This document shows, one piece after another, positions 25,582 through 36,002 of a stretch of DNA of 64,000 bases (the stretch's first letter is position 1; each line of letters opens with the position of its first letter). The DNA lies in NCBI GenBank assembly GCA_026417135.1, contig JAOADV010000008.1, positions 1 to 64,000 of the forward strand, in the 5' to 3' direction. This DNA is from Ignavibacteria bacterium. Its GTDB lineage: Bacteria; Bacteroidota; Ignavibacteria; Kapaibacteriales; UBA2268. The notes under the pieces were generated by a model. That model saw only the letters and a program-made list of their open reading frames with translations. It was not told the origin of the DNA and did not search any database. The position numbers and the translations under genes are program-made.

Positions 25582-26712
25582 CAATATTGCCGACGAAACC
25601 AATCCGTATTTTATTATTGGTTTGACAAGTTTTTCTTGCGTTGCAATTTTTTCAAAGAAATAAGTTAATGCAAGTGAAAAGATTAGAATTAAAGAGCTTA
25701 TTCCAAAAGCCTCTAACAATCCAAGCTGCTTGTGGTAAAAAGTAGCAACTCCAAAGAAAAGTGGCGACCCGTAAAGAAGTAGTAAATGGACAACGTAAAC
25801 AAATAAAGAATTTTTCCCAAGAATTTTACTAAAGTTAGTTAGAAACTCTAAATTGGTGGAAAATTTTTGGTAGAAATATGTAACCGAGGAAAGAAGAGCA
25901 AAAACAATGGAAATTCTAATTATGGACATTCCTGTATTACCTTTGAACAAGTCGTAGAGTGGTAAATTCAATAAATTAATTCCTATATATAGTAGAATTC
26001 CTATTGGGAGCAATATAAAGCTTAGTTTGAATCCACTATGAAAGATTTGTCTCATTCTTTCTTCAACTGGAAATCGTTCAATATAAGTTCCGAAGGCAAC
26101 TCCAAAGAATAAAAAGCCAGAAAATGGAAAAATTGTGAAATAGGAGCCTTTAGTTAAAGATAAATAAGCAGCCAAAGGCAAGGGCAAAATTTTGTACCAA
26201 TCGATAATGTGAACAATCGGAGTGAAAGCAAATATTAATATAGAAGTTACAAGAGATAATTTCCCAAGAGCCACATTGTTTGGAGTAAGTATATAATACA
26301 AAACGAGCCAAAGAAGAGTGACACCAATAAGTTGAAGTATGTTAATTTGGAAAAATGGAGTAAGGTGTGTATAATCGAGTACGAAAATGTGAAATATTTT
26401 TTTAACTGGAAATTGTAAGAAGTAGCCAATAAAAATAAGCAACAAAGCTGTGTATATTCTTCTTATTTTTACATCGGGGGCAAGCTTTCCGTCGATTCTG
26501 GTGTTTGCAAAGACTTGAACCATACCCGAAATAATGAGAAAGATTGGTGCGGTTAACCCTCGAATGAAATCCCAAAAATTCCAAGGGAAATCGGTTATTC
26601 TATAATAATTAGGGCTTGCAAGGTCGAAGAAAGAGTGCCCCAGCACCATCATCGCAATGGCGAAAACTCGCAAAATATCAAGATTTACTAGTCTATTAGT
26701 TTTTCGTTTCAT
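25567..26712 (-). CDS. Multi-pass membrane acyltransferase (HGSNAT/DUF1624-like)
   Basis: The chosen ATG gives 381 residues; a TTG three codons earlier is possible. About ten membrane helices are seen. The N terminus RLVNLDILRVFAIAMMVLGHSFFDL with the catalytic-type His, and GLTAPIFLIISGM in the second helix, match membrane acetyltransferases related to heparan-alpha-glucosaminide N-acetyltransferase and acyltransferase 3. It probably acylates a sugar or lipid carrier at the inner membrane. The substrate is unknown. It converges on and overlaps rsmH. Confidence 0.75.
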   Translation of the reverse strand: MKRKTNRLVNLDILRVFAIAMMVLGHSFFDLASPNYYRITDFPWNFWDFIRGLTAPIFLIISGMVQVFANTRIDGKLAPDVKIRRIYTALLLIFIGYFLQFPVKKIFHIFVLDYTHLTPFFQINILQLIGVTLLWLVLYYILTPNNVALGKLSLVTSILIFAFTPIVHIIDWYKILPLPLAAYLSLTKGSYFTIFPFSGFLFFGVAFGTYIERFPVEERMRQIFHSGFKLSFILLPIGILLYIGINLLNLPLYDLFKGNTGMSIIRISIVFALLSSVTYFYQKFSTNLEFLTNFSKILGKNSLFVYVVHLLLLYGSPLFFGVATFYHKQLGLLEAFGISSLILIFSLALTYFFEKIATQEKLVKPIIKYGLVSSAILLIFV

Positions 26713-26908
26713 TTTAATCAAATATATGTCGAAATATCTCCAAAATTATTTTGAATTAGAATATCTCCCCCACTGGCAAATTCTAAAAACTTTATTATAC
26801 TAAAATTCGTATATCAAAAAAGTGTTCGATTCCACTTACAGCAACAATAGTCAATTTACTCGAAAGTTATTTTAAGCTAAAATTGTTGCATAACAAAAAG
26901 TCCTAAAA

Positions 26909-27583
26909 CTATTTTAAAACATAGCCAGTCTGCATAGCCCAAAGCAAGAGGTCGAGCTCAAGATGGTGAATTTTTGTGATTTTTGCTAATTCAAAAAATT
27001 TTTCCTCGACTAAACGGTAACCTTTTGCAGTATCCAAATATGAACTATTGACCGAGAAACCGAAGAGGGTTAGGTATTTTAAAATGTGTCTGTCGATAAT
27101 TGCAAAAGATTTATATCCAATGTTTCTTAAGAAATGCGAAGCCTCTTTGTATCCAAAACCATCAACAGTTTGGACCAATAATATTCTTTTACACAAATCA
27201 TCAATCTCTTCGCTAAGAATTTTTGAGATTTTGTACCAATTACTTCTTGCCTTAAGTAATCTATTTGCCTTTACATTGTGAAATCGGACGTAATACGATA
27301 CCCTTTTTTGACTTCCATCTGAATAACCTCGTAAAATATTTGTTGGGTCGAAACCTTTTTTAAAAAAGTCGAATTCTTTTAAAATCGAGGTTGCTTGCAA
27401 TGCATCTTTTGCCTTTGTCGAAGGGGTCAAAAGGCAATAGCAAAGCTCATAGAAATATTCTTTTTTTTGTTTCTTTTCGAATTCGAGCAGAGTCCTTTGT
27501 ATTTCGGATTTATATTTCTTGTAATTAGAATACAATTCATCGAGAAATTGTTCTTTATTGTAATTTATTTCTTCGATGTGCAT
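26909..27583 (-). CDS. ogg: 8-oxoguanine DNA glycosylase/AP lyase, Ogg2 (archaeal/Thermotoga) type
   Basis: This 224-residue protein has a helix-hairpin-helix near 137-165 (VDGFGYKEASHFLRNIGY) with the catalytic Lys at K146, and AIIDRH with the catalytic Asp at D164. ELCYCLLTPSTKAKDA near residue 46 is also typical of the Ogg2 family, which is common in archaea and thermophilic bacteria. It removes oxidised guanine and nicks the strand. Its start lies inside the end of rodA (29-base overlap). Confidence 0.88.
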   Translation of the reverse strand: MHIEEINYNKEQFLDELYSNYKKYKSEIQRTLLEFEKKQKKEYFYELCYCLLTPSTKAKDALQATSILKEFDFFKKGFDPTNILRGYSDGSQKRVSYYVRFHNVKANRLLKARSNWYKISKILSEEIDDLCKRILLVQTVDGFGYKEASHFLRNIGYKSFAIIDRHILKYLTLFGFSVNSSYLDTAKGYRLVEEKFFELAKITKIHHLELDLLLWAMQTGYVLK

Positions 27584-28793
27584 TTAAAACTAAACCTAAA
27601 AGGAAGCAATTAATCATAAAAAAGGAACCGCCACTACTCATAAAAGGCAAAGGAATTCCCATTACAGGCAGAATCCCTATAACCATACCAATATTTTGGG
27701 CAATGTGAAGTAAAAGCAAGCTACCATATGCTAATATAGCAATTCGAAAATAAGCAGATGTTGTTTCGAGTCCAATTTGAAATACTCGTTTGACAAAGAT
27801 AAAGTATGCAATAATTATCATTATTGCACCAATGAAACCAAACTCTTCGGCAGGCACAGAAAAAATAAAGTCGGAGTGTTGTGCAAAAACATAACCCAGC
27901 TGTGTTTGTGTTCCCGAAAATGGACCTTTACCAAATAGTCCGCCACTACCAACAGCAAGTAAAGATTGGACCAAATTATAACTACCGTGCAAAGGGTCGT
28001 AACTCGGGTCGATAAATGCAAATATTCTTTGTTGTTGGTGCCGAGGCAAGTATGTTACAATGTCTTTACTAACAAATGCAATTATCGAAATAATTGTAGT
28101 TAGAAGTAACCCAAATAGAAGCTTGTTCCTATTAACATAGATTAGAAGAATCGCGAAAAGGAGGAGAGCAAGGAAGAATTCAACCCAGCCTTTCAACAAG
28201 AACAAAGAAACAATCGTAGTCCCAGCAAAAGTCAACAAAATATTTAAGTCGAAGCCTAACCAAAAAAGAATTCCCCAAAGTAATCCAACGATAATAATGA
28301 TAGTTCCGAAGTCGGGTTGAAGGGCAATCAAAATTATTGGTATAAGAAAGAGAACGAATAATAGCCCAAAACCACGTATATTCTTAACTGTAACACCTGG
28401 AATAGAAAGGAAAAAGGCAGATGCAAGAATCAGTGCAAGTTTAGCAAATTCGGAAGGTTGCGTTGAATATCCGGCAATGTTTAGCCATCCACGAGTTCCG
28501 TGAATTTCCTTGCCAAAGGGTATGCACAATAATAAAAGGAATACAGCAAAAATGTATGCAGGAAGAGAGATGCTTTGAATTCTATTTTCTGGGAGGAAAG
28601 CCACTACAAACATTAGAACGAATCCCCAGAAAGAATAAGCCAAATGCTTATTAAATGTGGAGAACTCGTTCCAATATAATGATGTGCTATAAATTGAATA
28701 TATACCAATAAAGAATATAAAGAAAACAGAAAGAATAATTTGAAAATCGAAGATTTTCAAAATGGGCTTCCCCCCTATTCTTAACCGCTTCAT
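27555..28793 (-). CDS. rodA: Peptidoglycan polymerase RodA (SEDS family)
   Basis: This 412-residue protein has about ten membrane helices. SEDS signatures are STQPSEFAKLALILASAFF, PDFGTIIIIV (with the catalytic-type Asp), FIDPSYDPLHGSYNLVQSLLAVGSGG, GKGPFSGTQTQLGYVFAQHSDFIFSVPAEEFG, and the C-terminal GIPLPFMSSGGSF. The DPLHGSYN and GTQTQL segments are closer to RodA than FtsW. It builds side-wall glycan strands together with a class B PBP, which is not in the window. It lies 5 bases after purC. Confidence 0.93.
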   Translation of the reverse strand: MKRLRIGGKPILKIFDFQIILSVFFIFFIGIYSIYSTSLYWNEFSTFNKHLAYSFWGFVLMFVVAFLPENRIQSISLPAYIFAVFLLLLCIPFGKEIHGTRGWLNIAGYSTQPSEFAKLALILASAFFLSIPGVTVKNIRGFGLLFVLFLIPIILIALQPDFGTIIIIVGLLWGILFWLGFDLNILLTFAGTTIVSLFLLKGWVEFFLALLLFAILLIYVNRNKLLFGLLLTTIISIIAFVSKDIVTYLPRHQQQRIFAFIDPSYDPLHGSYNLVQSLLAVGSGGLFGKGPFSGTQTQLGYVFAQHSDFIFSVPAEEFGFIGAIMIIIAYFIFVKRVFQIGLETTSAYFRIAILAYGSLLLLHIAQNIGMVIGILPVMGIPLPFMSSGGSFFMINCFLLGLVLNAHRRNKLQ

Positions 28794-28798
28794 TCGAA

Positions 28799-29695
28799 TT
28801 AATCTATTTTTTCTCCAGTAATTCTGAAATATGCTTCTTTATATTTTTCGACAATCTTTGCTATAATTTCCTCTGGTAAATGCGGTGGGGGTGGCGTTTT
28901 ATCCCAATTCAAGGATTCAAGGTAATCGCGTAATACTTGTTTGTCGAAATTATATTGAGGCTTGCCAGGTGCATAATCTTCTTTAAGCCAAAACCGAGAA
29001 GAATCGGGAGTCAGGACCTCGTCAATTAAAATTAGCTCGTTTCCATCGATTAGCCCAAATTCAAACTTTGTGTCTGCAAGTATCAAGCCATTTTTTTCGA
29101 GGAACTCACTTGCAAACTCATAAAGTTTCAAAGAAACGTCGCGAACTCGGCTGGCAAGCTCTTCTCCGAGAACTTGTTTAGTATATTCGAAATCAACGTT
29201 TATATCGTGCCCGACCTCTTCTTTTGTCGAAGGAGTGTAAATTGGAAAAGGAAGTTTTTCGAATTCAACCAATCCTTCGGGAAGTGGTATTCCACAAATA
29301 GTTCGTGTTTTTTGATATTCCTTCCAGCCCGAACCAGCAATATAGCCACGAACAATCGCTTCGATAGGTAAAGGCTTACATTTGCGAACTAACATAGAGC
29401 GACCTTCGAGCGAGTCCCGATATTTCCAACAACTTTCCGGATATTCCTCGATCTTGTCTGTGATGAAATGGTTAGGAATTATTTCTTTGGTTCTTTCGAG
29501 CCAGAACTTAGAAATTTGCGTCAATATCTTTCCTTTATATGGAATTGGCTCGTTCATCACAACGTCGAAGGCACTAATCCTATCGGTAGCAACGAAGAGA
29601 AGATACTCGCCGAGGTCGTAAATATCGCGAACCTTACCGCGGTTCTTTAATGTTAAATCTGGAAAATCAGTTTTGTAAAGAGCTGTGGTATTCAT
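28799..29695 (-). CDS. purC: Phosphoribosylaminoimidazole-succinocarboxamide synthase (SAICAR synthetase)
   Basis: The chosen ATG gives 298 residues, with GGAG 5 bases upstream. It overlaps the upstream gene by 4 bases (ATGA). Family motifs are [62 protein letters not shown], and [14 protein letters not shown]. It catalyses the ATP-dependent joining of CAIR and aspartate in purine synthesis. It is a stand-alone purC inside an envelope-gene operon, with no other pur genes nearby. Confidence 0.97.
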   Translation of the reverse strand: MNTTALYKTDFPDLTLKNRGKVRDIYDLGEYLLFVATDRISAFDVVMNEPIPYKGKILTQISKFWLERTKEIIPNHFITDKIEEYPESCWKYRDSLEGRSMLVRKCKPLPIEAIVRGYIAGSGWKEYQKTRTICGIPLPEGLVEFEKLPFPIYTPSTKEEVGHDINVDFEYTKQVLGEELASRVRDVSLKLYEFASEFLEKNGLILADTKFEFGLIDGNELILIDEVLTPDSSRFWLKEDYAPGKPQYNFDKQVLRDYLESLNWDKTPPPPHLPEEIIAKIVEKYKEAYFRITGEKID

Positions 29696-32259
29696 AATGT
29701 CTCCAAACAAAATAATAAATAATCGACAAAATTATAATAATATTGATGGATTGAAAGTAAAATTATAGCCAAAACAAAAATGAAAAAGAAAGTCCAAAAG
29801 TAAACTTTACTTTTTCTAACACTAAACACAATCCAAATAGATTTCAGCAATCGGAAAAACCACCAGAACATAATAAGGACAAAAACTGCAATGAAGAAAT
29901 AGCTTAGGCTTTCGGAAATTGGAAGAACTCTACTTGCAGAAATGGAAAATGGAATAAGGAGTAATGCAGGTACGCCAGCCCAAATTACCATTTTATATGT
30001 GTCGTTGAAGTAAATCTTAGACCTAACGAAGAGCGAAGCAAATTTTAAAATAAACGCAATCAAAATTATTTTGGAGAGAATTAAAAATGTGAAGACTAAA
30101 ACTGAAATTTCAGGCATCCAAGCTAATTTGTAAAACCATTCTCTAATGAAAATTTGCGGTATCATTATACTCGTCAATTGAAAAAACTCTTCGTTCAGTT
30201 TGTAATGGTTCAGCACAGATGAAAGGAATATTGCTATTGTAAGAGAAATGACTAATCCAAGAGTAATTGTGTGGGCTTCTGAAATAATTCTTCTGTCTCG
30301 AATATCAGCAAAAAAGTTAAAGGTTCTAAAAGATGCCCTGAAAAGATGTTCTCGAAACCTTTTGCTTCGATTGAAAACAAAACCAAGAAGGAAAATGCCA
30401 ACAAAACCACTTATGATATAAACTCCTACGAAGCTTGCTTCATTCGAACCAGGATTTAAAACTGGTAGTTCCTCGTTGTTGAAAAGAGCCTTTAAGGTGT
30501 TGTAACTAACTCGTTGTTGTTTTATATTGGTAATTCCAGAATAGGCAATATAGGGTTGGTGGTATGCAGCTCGGATTTGCGGGTTTTCGGTAAAATAGTC
30601 GTTGTAACTCCAAATAGAAGCTCCACCAAGCCCCAAGTTCTTTTGTGCAAGATATCTTTCGACGATGTAAAATGCCTGGTATTCGACTGAATTTCGGTCG
30701 TTATACCCACTTCGGTTTTCTGGGTCAATTGAAACCCCAAAAGAAAAAATAAGCGGCTTGGTTAGTTGGTTGGCAATTTCGATTAAACTTTTGGAAACTT
30801 TCTCTGAATTTTTGATTTTCCAGTCGTCTTTTACAATAAAAAAGTCGACAAACGGGAAATCTACGACTTTAGACCCCAATGGAAGTGAACAGTAAGTTTG
30901 AATTCGTTCGAAAGATTTAATCCGTTGTGTAATTTTACGAGCGAACTCTTCGACTTTGTCGGTTCCGTACTCTAAACCATTACCAATACCTAATCCCAAA
31001 AAGGAAGGATATATGTTGCAATATTTTAAGAAGTTATCGCTGATTGTTTGCAAATTGACGAACAAATCATTTTTACTTAACAAAGAGTTTGGTATGTAAA
31101 AATTAGGCAAATCTACAAGAACGAAAAGTCCATAGCTATTACAAAGATGGAGGAAGTAGGGATGCGGAGCGGAGAACAAAAAACGGATTGCGTTGGCTCC
31201 TAAAGACTTAATATTTTTTATCTCTTCTTCAATTTTATTCAACAAGTTGCCAGAATAGTAATACTCGTAGTTTTCGATTATTTCTAAACCTTTAAAATGA
31301 AACTGTTTGCCATTTAATTGCCAACTTTCAATTCCTTTGTGTGTTAGAAAATCAAACTTGTAGAAACCTACTTCACAAAAATAATTGTCAATTAAACTAC
31401 CCATAGAGCTTAGTTTTACTTCGAGTTCGTAAAGACTGGGGCTGTCTGGCTCCCATAATTTTGGATTATGGATAGCTAAAAAACCTTCGAATTGAACTGA
31501 ACGCAACGATGCTATTTCGGAACTAATGGAGTTTTGAGCTATTAGTTGTTTTGTTTCTTTCTGACGAAGTGTGTACTCGACAACAATTGGCAAGCGCGGC
31601 GAAAGGTTTTGTAAATTAACCTTTCTTTGAAATGCTTCAATATTGGATGAATTAATTGTTCCTTTAATTTTCAAGTTAATTTTAGCGAAACTATCGAAAT
31701 CATACGAATAAGTTATAGTAGAAAGCCAAACTGGGGCAGTTCGCACTAAAAAAATTTCTCTTGGGATACCAGTAACGATTTTTCTGAAGTAGCGATAATT
31801 TTTTTTTGTAATGTAAGGCAAATACGATGAATGACGGACAATTAACCGAATTTCATTTGTTTCTTGAACTTTAACTTTTTCTGGTACAGTAATCCAAATT
31901 GGAGATGCATCGGAACTATATTTACCAAGATATTGACCATTCCAAAAGACCTCTATTTCATCAGTTATACCAAGAAAATACAAATGCCAAGTGGAGCTTT
32001 CTAAAAGTTGTTTATCAAGTCGCAAAATTTTTCTGAATTCGACTTTTTCGCAGTTATAAAAAATTTTGGGAAGTCGATGGGTTTCGTTTTTACCATTTAC
32101 TATTGTCTCCCAAGTCCCACCCAATTGGATGAAATGTCTTGTGTCGGAAGAAATTAACCAGCGGTAAGACTCCATTTCGTTTAGTTGAGAGTAAGATATG
32201 TTGGGGAAAAATAAAGGAAATACGAAAATACTGAGAAGAAAAAGTATGATATAAATCAT
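29692..32259 (-). CDS. GH2-like (beta-galactosidase fold) protein with C-terminal membrane domain, probably not catalytic
   Basis: This 855-residue protein starts with a signal peptide (1-24). Residues 40-175 form a GH2-type jelly-roll ([23 protein letters not shown]). An Ig-like domain lies at about 185-300, and a TIM-barrel-like part at about 310-600 ([28 protein letters not shown]). The usual acid/base Asn-Glu pair is replaced: the segment reads [11 protein letters not shown] (422-432). At least five membrane helices fill the last 240 residues, similar in layout to Yip1-type domains. It overlaps both neighbours by 4 bases. I infer a membrane protein that binds rather than cuts carbohydrate. 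Confidence 0.7.
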   Translation of the reverse strand: MIYIILFLLSIFVFPLFFPNISYSQLNEMESYRWLISSDTRHFIQLGGTWETIVNGKNETHRLPKIFYNCEKVEFRKILRLDKQLLESSTWHLYFLGITDEIEVFWNGQYLGKYSSDASPIWITVPEKVKVQETNEIRLIVRHSSYLPYITKKNYRYFRKIVTGIPREIFLVRTAPVWLSTITYSYDFDSFAKINLKIKGTINSSNIEAFQRKVNLQNLSPRLPIVVEYTLRQKETKQLIAQNSISSEIASLRSVQFEGFLAIHNPKLWEPDSPSLYELEVKLSSMGSLIDNYFCEVGFYKFDFLTHKGIESWQLNGKQFHFKGLEIIENYEYYYSGNLLNKIEEEIKNIKSLGANAIRFLFSAPHPYFLHLCNSYGLFVLVDLPNFYIPNSLLSKNDLFVNLQTISDNFLKYCNIYPSFLGLGIGNGLEYGTDKVEEFARKITQRIKSFERIQTYCSLPLGSKVVDFPFVDFFIVKDDWKIKNSEKVSKSLIEIANQLTKPLIFSFGVSIDPENRSGYNDRNSVEYQAFYIVERYLAQKNLGLGGASIWSYNDYFTENPQIRAAYHQPYIAYSGITNIKQQRVSYNTLKALFNNEELPVLNPGSNEASFVGVYIISGFVGIFLLGFVFNRSKRFREHLFRASFRTFNFFADIRDRRIISEAHTITLGLVISLTIAIFLSSVLNHYKLNEEFFQLTSIMIPQIFIREWFYKLAWMPEISVLVFTFLILSKIILIAFILKFASLFVRSKIYFNDTYKMVIWAGVPALLLIPFSISASRVLPISESLSYFFIAVFVLIMFWWFFRLLKSIWIVFSVRKSKVYFWTFFFIFVLAIILLSIHQYYYNFVDYLLFCLETL

Positions 32260-33551
32260 TTCTGCTCCAAAGTTTCAGTTTTTGGCATTTTGACCATTTT
32301 TAAAAAAAATAAGCCAAAAAGAAAAAACAAAATTAAAGAGAAAATGGCAATTCGGTATGACTTTGAGATTTGAAGGGCAAAGCCAAAGGCTAAAGGTCCT
32401 ATCCAACTTGTCCCTTTTTCGCTAATTTCGTAGATACTGTAGTATTCTGCTTCGCTGGATTTAGGAATTAAAAGAGAAAATAGAGAACGGCTTAAAGCTT
32501 GTGTGCCTCCTAAAACTAATGTAATTAAAAAGGATAAAAAGATAAATCCATAAATATCTTTTAAAAATAAAAATGCATAAAAAACAATAAAGGACCACAA
32601 AGAAATACATAGTATCAAGGTTCTTTTGGCATTTAATTTCTCGGATATTTTACCCATTAATAATGCCCCAAAGAAGGAAAGAAACTGTACGGCAAGTATT
32701 GTTAAGACGATGGTTTCCATCGCGATTGCTAACTCTCTTCGTGCGAATTGCGCCGAAACTACTATAACAGTTTGAACACCGTCGTTGAAGAAAAGGTAAG
32801 CAAGCAAAAAAATCACAGTGTTCTTATTTTTAAAGAGTTCCTTAAATGTTTCGTATAATTTGCGAAATGGCTTAATTTGAAAGGTTTCGGTTGCTAAAAT
32901 TGTCGATTTCGGGATATTCAAGTTAATATGAGATATAAAAGCAAAAACTGCCCACCAAATTCCAGCCGAAGCTAGAGAAATTCTCGTTGCAGTTTGCTCG
33001 TTTATTCCAAAATTGTTGCGAAAGAAAAAAAGGAGAAGATTCAACGCTAATAGAGTACCGCCCCCCAGATATCCAAAAGCCCACCCAATCGACGAAACTC
33101 TGTCCCTTTCGCTTTCAGTTGCAATTTCATTTAGAAGACTATTATACATTACAACACTTATCCCAAAGGATAAATTCGCGATGATAAAAGAAACAGAGCC
33201 AAAGTGTAAAGTATTTTCATTTAAAAAAAACAAAAGAATGGTTGCGAAAGAGCCTAAATAAGCAAAAGCAAAAAGAAGTTGCCTCTTGATTTGGTAAAAG
33301 TCAGCATAGGCGCCTATAATTGGTAGGAAAATTAACTGTAAAACCACAGAAAACGAAACCAAATAAACAAAAAGGGATTCGGAATAAATTTGCAAACCAA
33401 AAATGTTTATATTCCCATCCGAACTTGCAGATTGAGCAGCAAGCGAGGTAAGAAATGGACCAAGAAAAACGGTTACAACTGTTGTAACAAATCCAGAATT
33501 TGCCCAATCGTATAAATACCAAGCGAAAAGAGTTTTTTTTGGAGTTTTCAT
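32256..33551 (-). CDS. MFS transporter of the Atg22/UMF1 type
   Basis: This 431-residue protein has about twelve membrane helices. The N terminus FAWYLYDWANSGFVTTVVTVFLGPF is the signature of the vacuole effluxer Atg22-like group of bacterial MFS proteins. GAYADF follows near the first cytoplasmic loop and ISEKGTSWIGPLAFG near the C terminus. Relatives export amino acids or other small solutes, but the substrate here is unknown. Its start abuts the end of gmhA. Confidence 0.85.
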   Translation of the reverse strand: MKTPKKTLFAWYLYDWANSGFVTTVVTVFLGPFLTSLAAQSASSDGNINIFGLQIYSESLFVYLVSFSVVLQLIFLPIIGAYADFYQIKRQLLFAFAYLGSFATILLFFLNENTLHFGSVSFIIANLSFGISVVMYNSLLNEIATESERDRVSSIGWAFGYLGGGTLLALNLLLFFFRNNFGINEQTATRISLASAGIWWAVFAFISHINLNIPKSTILATETFQIKPFRKLYETFKELFKNKNTVIFLLAYLFFNDGVQTVIVVSAQFARRELAIAMETIVLTILAVQFLSFFGALLMGKISEKLNAKRTLILCISLWSFIVFYAFLFLKDIYGFIFLSFLITLVLGGTQALSRSLFSLLIPKSSEAEYYSIYEISEKGTSWIGPLAFGFALQISKSYRIAIFSLILFFLFGLFFLKMVKMPKTETLEQK

Positions 33552-34163
33552 TTACTGATTTTTTTTCACCAAGTCGGGGAAAAGATATTCTTCGATTATT
33601 TCACACCATATATGACCAATCATAATGTGGCATTCTTGAACGAGTGCTGTCTCTTTATCGGGGACAATTACACTATAATCGCAGATATGCGAAAGCTTCC
33701 CTCCGTCGCTACCAAGCAAGCCAACTGTTATCAGATTCAACTTCTTTGCTGTATTAACTGCATTTATAACATTTGGGGAGTTACCACTTGTCGATATTCC
33801 AACTAACACGTCACCAGTTTGCCCCAATGCTTCGACTTCGCGTGCAAAGACATTTTCGTAGCCAATGTCATTAGCACCAGCAGTTAAAATAGATGTATCA
33901 ACTGTTAAAGCAATAGCTGGTAGGGCTCTCCTTTGAACTGAGCCACGAAAGCGAATTACTAATTCAGCAGCGATATGTTGACTATCGGCTGCACTACCAC
34001 CGTTGCCACATAACATAACCTTATGCCCTTTGGCAAGTTGTCGGGCAAGAATTAGCCCAGATTCCATAATATCTTTGGTTATATGTTCTATGACTTTACG
34101 TTTCAAGTCGATACTTTTTTCAATTCTTTTGGCTACATCGAATTGTAAATCATAGTCTTTCAT
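33552..34163 (-). CDS. gmhA: Sedoheptulose-7-phosphate isomerase GmhA
   Basis: This 203-residue SIS-domain protein has MLCGNGGSAADSQHIAAEL (substrate and zinc site with His and Glu), AIALTVDTSILTAGANDIGYENVF, VLVGISTSGNSPNVINA, and ALVQECHIMIGHIWCEIIE with the second zinc residues. It makes D-glycero-D-manno-heptose 7-phosphate, the first step to heptose in lipopolysaccharide core or glycoproteins. It is the first gene of the minus-strand operon that runs to the ogg gene. Confidence 0.95.
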   Translation of the reverse strand: MKDYDLQFDVAKRIEKSIDLKRKVIEHITKDIMESGLILARQLAKGHKVMLCGNGGSAADSQHIAAELVIRFRGSVQRRALPAIALTVDTSILTAGANDIGYENVFAREVEALGQTGDVLVGISTSGNSPNVINAVNTAKKLNLITVGLLGSDGGKLSHICDYSVIVPDKETALVQECHIMIGHIWCEIIEEYLFPDLVKKNQ

Positions 34164-34176
34164 ACTGACTCCCGAA

Positions 34177-34204
34177 TTGAGTTGAGTTTTATTTCCTAAT
34201 TTTG
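34177..34204 (+). promoter_or_regulatory. Bacteroidetes-type promoter of the potassium transporter gene
   Basis: TTG at 34177-34179, 17 bases, then TAATTTTG at 34197-34204, ending 19 bases before the ATG at 34224. It sits in the short divergent gap to gmhA. Confidence 0.6.
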
Positions 34205-34223
34205 CTTTTTAAAATTTTCCAAT

Positions 34224-36002
34224 ATGTTACAATCGTTGAACAATTGGATAAAATCAAATTTAAAACTTTTTTTAGATATTATCTTGCTCTTCATTGGTTT
34301 GGTTTCGGGCATAACATTCATTTTCATCATCGGATTTTCTTTGAAACCAGTAGAAATGATTTTCCTTCGCACAATTGTTGAAATATTAGTCTATGCTTTC
34401 GTTGTCGAAGAAGTTATTCGTCTTTTTACTCTAAAAAACCTTATTTCCCATTTTAAGGAAAGATTGTTAGAGCTGACTCTTGCAATTATTTTGCTTATCG
34501 AAATTATTTTTAAACAAGCTATCGCAACAGCAACCAAATCCTTTTTACCATTCCTTGAAATAGAAGAAATTGCCCTTGGATATTTAATACTTTCGCAAGG
34601 AATCATTTTTTTCTCGTTAATTATTAAAATTATCCGACACAGCGATGCAATCTTAAGATTGCGCTTTCCACCGGGATTGCTTATAACAATGAGTTTCGCT
34701 CTCTTTATAATTCTTGGGACCTTCTTTCTTATGTTACCCAAAGCTTCATCGACGGGCCACTCAATTGCCTTTGTCGATGCTTTATTCACCTCGACAAGTG
34801 CAGTTTGTGTTACTGGACTGATTGTGCTTGATACTGCTAAGGACTTTTCCTTGCTTGGACAACTGATTATTTTGTGCCTGGTTCAACTTGGTGGCCTTGG
34901 AATTATGACTTTGACCACTTTTCTTTTTTTATTCGTTGGTGGCGGTCTTTCGATAAGAATGCGAATCTTGATGAAAGAATTTCTTAGCCCCGACACTCTT
35001 TCGATGGTAAGTTCTCTTTTGAAAAAAGTTGTTCTTTACACTTTTTTTATTGAGCTTCTTGGGGCGATTTGTCTCTACTTTTCGCAAGTAGGTTTTTTGA
35101 AATTTGATGCTAATGCCTTGTATGTTGCAATATTCCACTCAATCTCTGCTTTTTGTAATGCTGGTTTCTCTCTGTTCTCCGATAGTCTTCTAAATGCGAA
35201 TCTAAGTGGAAACTATTTTTTTAAAACAGTAGTAGCAATTCTAATAATTCTTGGTGGGCTTGGATTTATAACATTATATGAAACATCTAAGATTAAGGTT
35301 TTCCGTGTTAAAAGACGAAATCTTGGAAATAAGTTATCGATAACTACTAAAATTGTTCTTATTTCAACCTTTACACTTATTATATTCGGCATACTTGCCA
35401 TTTTTTTAGGAGAAATTGGGGGGAAAACATTAGGCGAAAGCCTTGGAATTTCTCTCTTTAATGCTTTCTTTCAATCTGTTACAAGTAGAACAGCGGGGTT
35501 TAATACCGTGCCAATCGAAAGCCTCTCTGTTTTTAGTGCATTAGTTATTATTCTACTTATGTGGATAGGCGCCTCGCCGGGTGGAACTGGGGGAGGTGTT
35601 AAAACAACTACCGTTGCAGTTGCTTTCCTCTATGTTATTAATTATATTCGTGGGAAGGAAAGATTGGAATTGTTCAATAGAAGAATCGACGAAGATATTA
35701 TCAAACGAGCATTTATTATAATTTTTCTTTCGGGTCTTTTGATTTTCGTTGCAACTTCCATACTTATTGTAATTGAACCTAACAAGAATCCGATAAATCT
35801 GTTGTTCGAAGTTGTTTCAGCCTTCGGGACAGTGGGTCTGACGCGAAACACCACTTTTTTTCTAAGCGATACAGCTAAAGTGCTTTTAGTTGTTGTTATG
35901 TTTATTGGTCGGGTTGGAATAATTACATTCCTCTCGTCTTTTATTAAACCAGTTCGAGAGCTTCATTATTCTTTGCCTAAAGCAGTTGTCAACGTTGGGT
36001 AA
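34224..36002 (+). CDS. TrkH/KtrB-family potassium uptake protein
   Basis: This 592-residue protein has an unusual N-terminal part of about 140 residues with four membrane helices (IILLFIGLVSGITFIF, EILVYAFVVEEVIRLF) placed before the TrkH/KtrB core. The core shows the four selectivity-loop segments, for example TSTSAVCVTGL, SISAFCNAGFSL and TSRTAGFNTVP, plus ASPGGTGGGVKTTT and GTVGLTRN. It imports K+ (or Na+/K+). The regulatory TrkA/KtrA subunit is not adjacent. Its 3' end overlaps the convergent YbbR gene by 14 bases. Confidence 0.92.
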   Translation: MLQSLNNWIKSNLKLFLDIILLFIGLVSGITFIFIIGFSLKPVEMIFLRTIVEILVYAFVVEEVIRLFTLKNLISHFKERLLELTLAIILLIEIIFKQAIATATKSFLPFLEIEEIALGYLILSQGIIFFSLIIKIIRHSDAILRLRFPPGLLITMSFALFIILGTFFLMLPKASSTGHSIAFVDALFTSTSAVCVTGLIVLDTAKDFSLLGQLIILCLVQLGGLGIMTLTTFLFLFVGGGLSIRMRILMKEFLSPDTLSMVSSLLKKVVLYTFFIELLGAICLYFSQVGFLKFDANALYVAIFHSISAFCNAGFSLFSDSLLNANLSGNYFFKTVVAILIILGGLGFITLYETSKIKVFRVKRRNLGNKLSITTKIVLISTFTLIIFGILAIFLGEIGGKTLGESLGISLFNAFFQSVTSRTAGFNTVPIESLSVFSALVIILLMWIGASPGGTGGGVKTTTVAVAFLYVINYIRGKERLELFNRRIDEDIIKRAFIIIFLSGLLIFVATSILIVIEPNKNPINLLFEVVSAFGTVGLTRNTTFFLSDTAKVLLVVVMFIGRVGIITFLSSFIKPVRELHYSLPKAVVNVG

